Of a stretch of DNA of 64,000 nt, positions 61,756 to 64,000 are shown piece after piece. Position numbers and translations under genes: made by a program. Source of the DNA: Rhizobium sp. BK399 (lineage in GTDB: Bacteria > Pseudomonadota > Alphaproteobacteria > Rhizobiales > Rhizobiaceae); contig NZ_JACIAH010000004.1 of assembly GCF_014194695.1 (NCBI RefSeq), forward strand, positions 62,001 through 126,000, given 5' to 3'. Every line of letters begins with the position of its first letter. The stretch's first letter is position 1. The notes under the pieces are model-generated. The model was not told the DNA's origin, made no database searches, and saw only the letters and a program-made list of their open reading frames with translations.

Positions 61756-62664
61756 TCAGGCGCTTGAAAGTGAATGGCCGCCTTTGCCTCGCGAGGCAAT
61801 CAGGACATCGTAAAAGGCTTCGAACGAGTCCGACCGGTCGCCTTTGCGGCGGACGAGAAAGGTCTCGACCGTGCCGATCTCGCGGGTGACGATATCACCG
61901 GGCCATCGCAGGAGATCGAACACGGAGCGCGGCATCACCCCAAAGGCATTGCCGGCGACAATGCTCGCCAGGATCGCATGATAGGAGCCGAGTTCGAGGG
62001 TGTGCAGCGAGGCAGCACCTTCAGCCCACTCCTCGGCCATCCGCCGATAGGTACAGCCTGGCTCCATGACGGCAAGTGTGTCGAGGCGAAGGTTCCTTGC
62101 ATCCTTGACGTCAGGATGCTTCGGCGGCAGGACGAGGATCAGCTCCTCGACATAGATCCGTCGCGCATCGAACCCGCCGAGGTCGAGATCGGCATAGCGC
62201 GCCCCGTCGAGCGCAGCCTCGGGCGGTCTTGCGACCAATGCGCAATCCAGTTCTTGGGCTAGCACGCTCTGCATGAGCTCCCGTGTCGCCCCCATCGTCA
62301 ATTGCAATGAGACGTCCGGCCACAGCGATCCGAAACGCCTGATGACATCAGGGAGCCTGCTCGCGGCCGTGCTTTCCATCGTTCCGATACGCAGCGCGCC
62401 CGAGGCAGCGAGCGGCCGCACGGCCTGCTTTGCTTCTTCGGCCAAGTCAGCAAGACGCGTCGCGTAGGAGAGAAAGATCGTGCCTTCACGCGTCAGCGAC
62501 ATCTTCTTGCCATCGCGCGAGAACAGCGCCACCCCGAGATCCTCTTCGAGCTGCTGGATGCGCGTCGTGACATTCGACGGTACCCGGCCTATCGCCGCCG
62601 CGGCCTTCGTGACGCTGCAGGTCGATGCGACCGCCTGAAAGATTTCGATTGAGGACAGATCCAT
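61756..62664 (-). CDS. LysR-family transcriptional regulator
   Basis: The 302-residue protein has the LysR winged HTH (IEIFQAVASTCSVTKAAAAIGRVPSNVTTRIQQLEEDLG, split here) and an effector domain. It resembles the PtrR/HTH-type group with RIGTMESTAASRLPDVIRRF. The next gene on the strand, 55 bases away, is the HPP/CBS gene, a likely target. Its own promoter must lie in the 62665-62835 gap. Confidence 0.9.
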   Translation of the reverse strand: MDLSSIEIFQAVASTCSVTKAAAAIGRVPSNVTTRIQQLEEDLGVALFSRDGKKMSLTREGTIFLSYATRLADLAEEAKQAVRPLAASGALRIGTMESTAASRLPDVIRRFGSLWPDVSLQLTMGATRELMQSVLAQELDCALVARPPEAALDGARYADLDLGGFDARRIYVEELILVLPPKHPDVKDARNLRLDTLAVMEPGCTYRRMAEEWAEGAASLHTLELGSYHAILASIVAGNAFGVMPRSVFDLLRWPGDIVTREIGTVETFLVRRKGDRSDSFEAFYDVLIASRGKGGHSLSSA

Positions 62665-62782
62665 ATTTTCACTTACAGCGAATATCGGAGGGGCTTTATT
62701 CTCGATCTGGAAATGAAAATCAACCCGAGCTCTTGTTTGAACCGCGCCTCGCCGCGCGACTTTCCGTCACATCCAAGAAACG

Positions 62783-62814
62783 AAAGAGCCGCCGGATCGC
62801 TCCGGCGGCTCTTT
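62783..62814 (-). terminator. Rho-independent terminator after the right-edge gene
   Basis: Perfect 14-bp stem AAAGAGCCGCCGGA/TCCGGCGGCTCTTT (62783-62796 with 62801-62814) with loop TCGC, 20 bases after the stop of the right-edge gene. The stem itself ends in TTT. Confidence 0.9.
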
Positions 62815-62834
62815 CGAAATTCCTTGTGGAACCA

Positions 62835-64000
62835 TCAGTTCGATACGAACTTCCGCACTTCCATGAAGTTGACTGCACTACCGCTGAAGCGGCCAGGATC
62901 AATGGACGCCGTCTTGGTAAAGCCTTCAGCATAGACTGCAGTCGGCTGGGCGCGAAGTGTCTGGCTGACGAAACGCGGCGCCTTCACCGGCTTGGTGACC
63001 ATCTCCATCCGGGAGTTGGTGAGCGCCCACTGCGAGATGATCTTCTGCGTCAGCTTCGGTTCGGTCCGAACGGTAGCCCGGCTGGCGTCGGCCTCCGCGG
63101 CCTCATGCTTTGTCGGGCGGCCACCCTTGGTCGGCAGACCCTGAGCTACACCGCTAGCATCGGATGACTTCGGCGCATCGAAGCCATCGCCAAAGCTTGC
63201 TGATTTCGTAGCCGGCGCGAGTGCAGCGAGCTGCAACGGAGCCTTTTCGCTTGGAACCTTTTGCGGTATCGCCGCGTTAATAGCCTGCTCGACGCTCGTG
63301 ACCGGCGGCTGGTTGGACGCGACCTGACGGTCGCCATCACCATTCTGCTGGTCAAGGGCATCGGCAACGGCCGGAGAAAGCGTATCTTCCTGGTCTGCCA
63401 CATCGTCGTCGGCTTCAGCATCGGCATCCGCCGCAGCCAGAAGTTTTTCGGCAAGCGCCGGTCGTTCACCCGGCGTTGGAACCGCTGCGAGATTCCCCGT
63501 CATCGCAGACGGATCGGCCGAAGCGACTTCCGCATCGCCTGGAGAGCGGCGCGGTCCGAGCAGAGATGGAACCGGTACGCTGTAGGCGCTCAGATCCGCA
63601 AACTGCTGCTGACCTTGCTCGGTCACAGCAGAAAGCGCTTGTTGCGCTGCATTTCCGGACTGTGGAGCAACGAGGGCGCTGGCGACTTCGCTGCCGCCCG
63701 GCTGATTGGCGAACGCCGGACGCACCTGCGGAACCGGCGCATTGACACTTGCGACCTCAGTAGCCTGCGCGGGCGCCTGCTCGCCGGGATTGGCGGCGTT
63801 CGGCATATTGGCCGCCGGCGGCGACGCCTTCGCAACCGCCACCGCTGCGCTGCTATCATCATCGGAACTGTCTTCGGCTTCGTCCGCGCCGCCGCCAAAC
63901 AGGGCGGCAAACAGTGTCTTATGCTTCGGCTGATCGCCCGACGACGAGCCCGCATAGGCGCCGGAGCTGGCCATCTGCACCTGCGTCGAGCTCACGCGAC
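62835..64000 (-). CDS. C-terminal part of a large low-complexity protein (5' end off the window)
   Basis: The frame is open to the right edge, so only the last 388 or so residues are visible. They are rich in Ala, Gln, Pro, Asp and Ser without a recognisable fold, except for the final 75 residues (WALTNSRMEMVTKPVKAPRF, then VSQTLRAQPTAVYAEGF and a VNFMEVRKFVSN end), which look more conserved. Such long disordered tails occur on rhizobial penicillin-binding or cell-wall proteins, including D-alanyl-D-alanine carboxypeptidase-like ones, but the catalytic part is off the window and the identity is not established. Confidence 0.6.
   Translation of the reverse strand, partial: RVSSTQVQMASSGAYAGSSSGDQPKHKTLFAALFGGGADEAEDSSDDDSSAAVAVAKASPPAANMPNAANPGEQAPAQATEVASVNAPVPQVRPAFANQPGGSEVASALVAPQSGNAAQQALSAVTEQGQQQFADLSAYSVPVPSLLGPRRSPGDAEVASADPSAMTGNLAAVPTPGERPALAEKLLAAADADAEADDDVADQEDTLSPAVADALDQQNGDGDRQVASNQPPVTSVEQAINAAIPQKVPSEKAPLQLAALAPATKSASFGDGFDAPKSSDASGVAQGLPTKGGRPTKHEAAEADASRATVRTEPKLTQKIISQWALTNSRMEMVTKPVKAPRFVSQTLRAQPTAVYAEGFTKTASIDPGRFSGSAVNFMEVRKFVSN

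Noticed and set aside
1..64000. CRISPR arrays, insertion sequences, prophage, tRNA or rRNA genes
   Set aside because: No regularly spaced repeats, transposase or integrase frames, or cloverleaf-like segments were seen on either strand.

Overview
The window looks like an ordinary chromosomal segment of a Rhizobiaceae bacterium, most likely Ensifer/Sinorhizobium or a close relative. It is GC-rich and densely coding. Characteristic gene families support the assignment: an lpiA-acvB pair, the CtrA-degradation adaptor RcdA, GapR (DUF2312), ZapA next to a probable 6S RNA, DUF1192, DUF4164 and DUF1036 proteins, and a class I fructose-bisphosphate aldolase beside pgk. I see no prophage, insertion sequence, CRISPR array, tRNA or rRNA. 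Both ends cut through a gene: a luciferase-like oxidoreductase on the left and an Ala/Gln-rich tail of unknown identity on the right.

Layout. 1-10.5 kb: flavin oxidoreductase, chemoreceptor, the Holliday-junction operon ruvCAB, a DinB-family protein, and the envelope-lipid operon lpiA-acvB. 10.7-15.2 kb: MscS-type channel, 6-phosphogluconate dehydrogenase, a probable 6S RNA, zapA and a DUF4164 coiled-coil protein. 15.5-24 kb: a central-carbon block (tkt, gap, pgk, fbaB) interrupted by two small hypothetical genes and a K+/H+ antiporter. 24-31.6 kb: PhzF-like protein, MFS transporter, a candidate small RNA behind a CtrA-type box, rcdA with its own CtrA-type box, deaminase, rpmE, ABC exporter and small membrane proteins. 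31.6-39.7 kb: FAD dehydrogenase, a DGPF-protein/ECF42-type sigma pair with a matching promoter, a MotA/MotB-like envelope pair, inositol monophosphatase, and a TetR-SDR unit with two matching operators. 39.8-49.8 kb: Sel1 protein, a diverged ThiE-like protein, TauE-type permease, ArsR, two divergent DUF465 genes, purEK, rpmJ, TPR protein, hydrolase, gamma-glutamyltransferase and a 5'-truncated AraC gene. 49.9-64 kb: accessory metabolism and regulation (dehydratase, SDR, GlxA-type regulator, a LysR-controlled tautomerase-cupin-DUF4865 operon, LysE exporter), then pyruvate kinase, DUF1036, an N-formylglutamate amidohydrolase-like gene, DUF1244, GapR, a hydrolase and a LysR-HPP/CBS pair.

How the parts fit. 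tkt, gap, pgk, fbaB, gnd and pyk cover much of lower glycolysis/gluconeogenesis and the pentose-phosphate pathway. rcdA, gapR and zapA are cell-cycle genes, and the two TTAA-N7-TTAA boxes near 26.9-27.1 kb suggest CtrA control of both rcdA and a small RNA. lpiA, acvB, mscS, the antiporter and the MotA/OmpA-like pair point to envelope and osmotic/acid homeostasis. The most promising less-described signals are the CtrA-boxed small RNA, the ECF42-DGPF unit with its own promoter motif, the paired TetR operators, and a perfect 19-bp inverted repeat at 30.7 kb.
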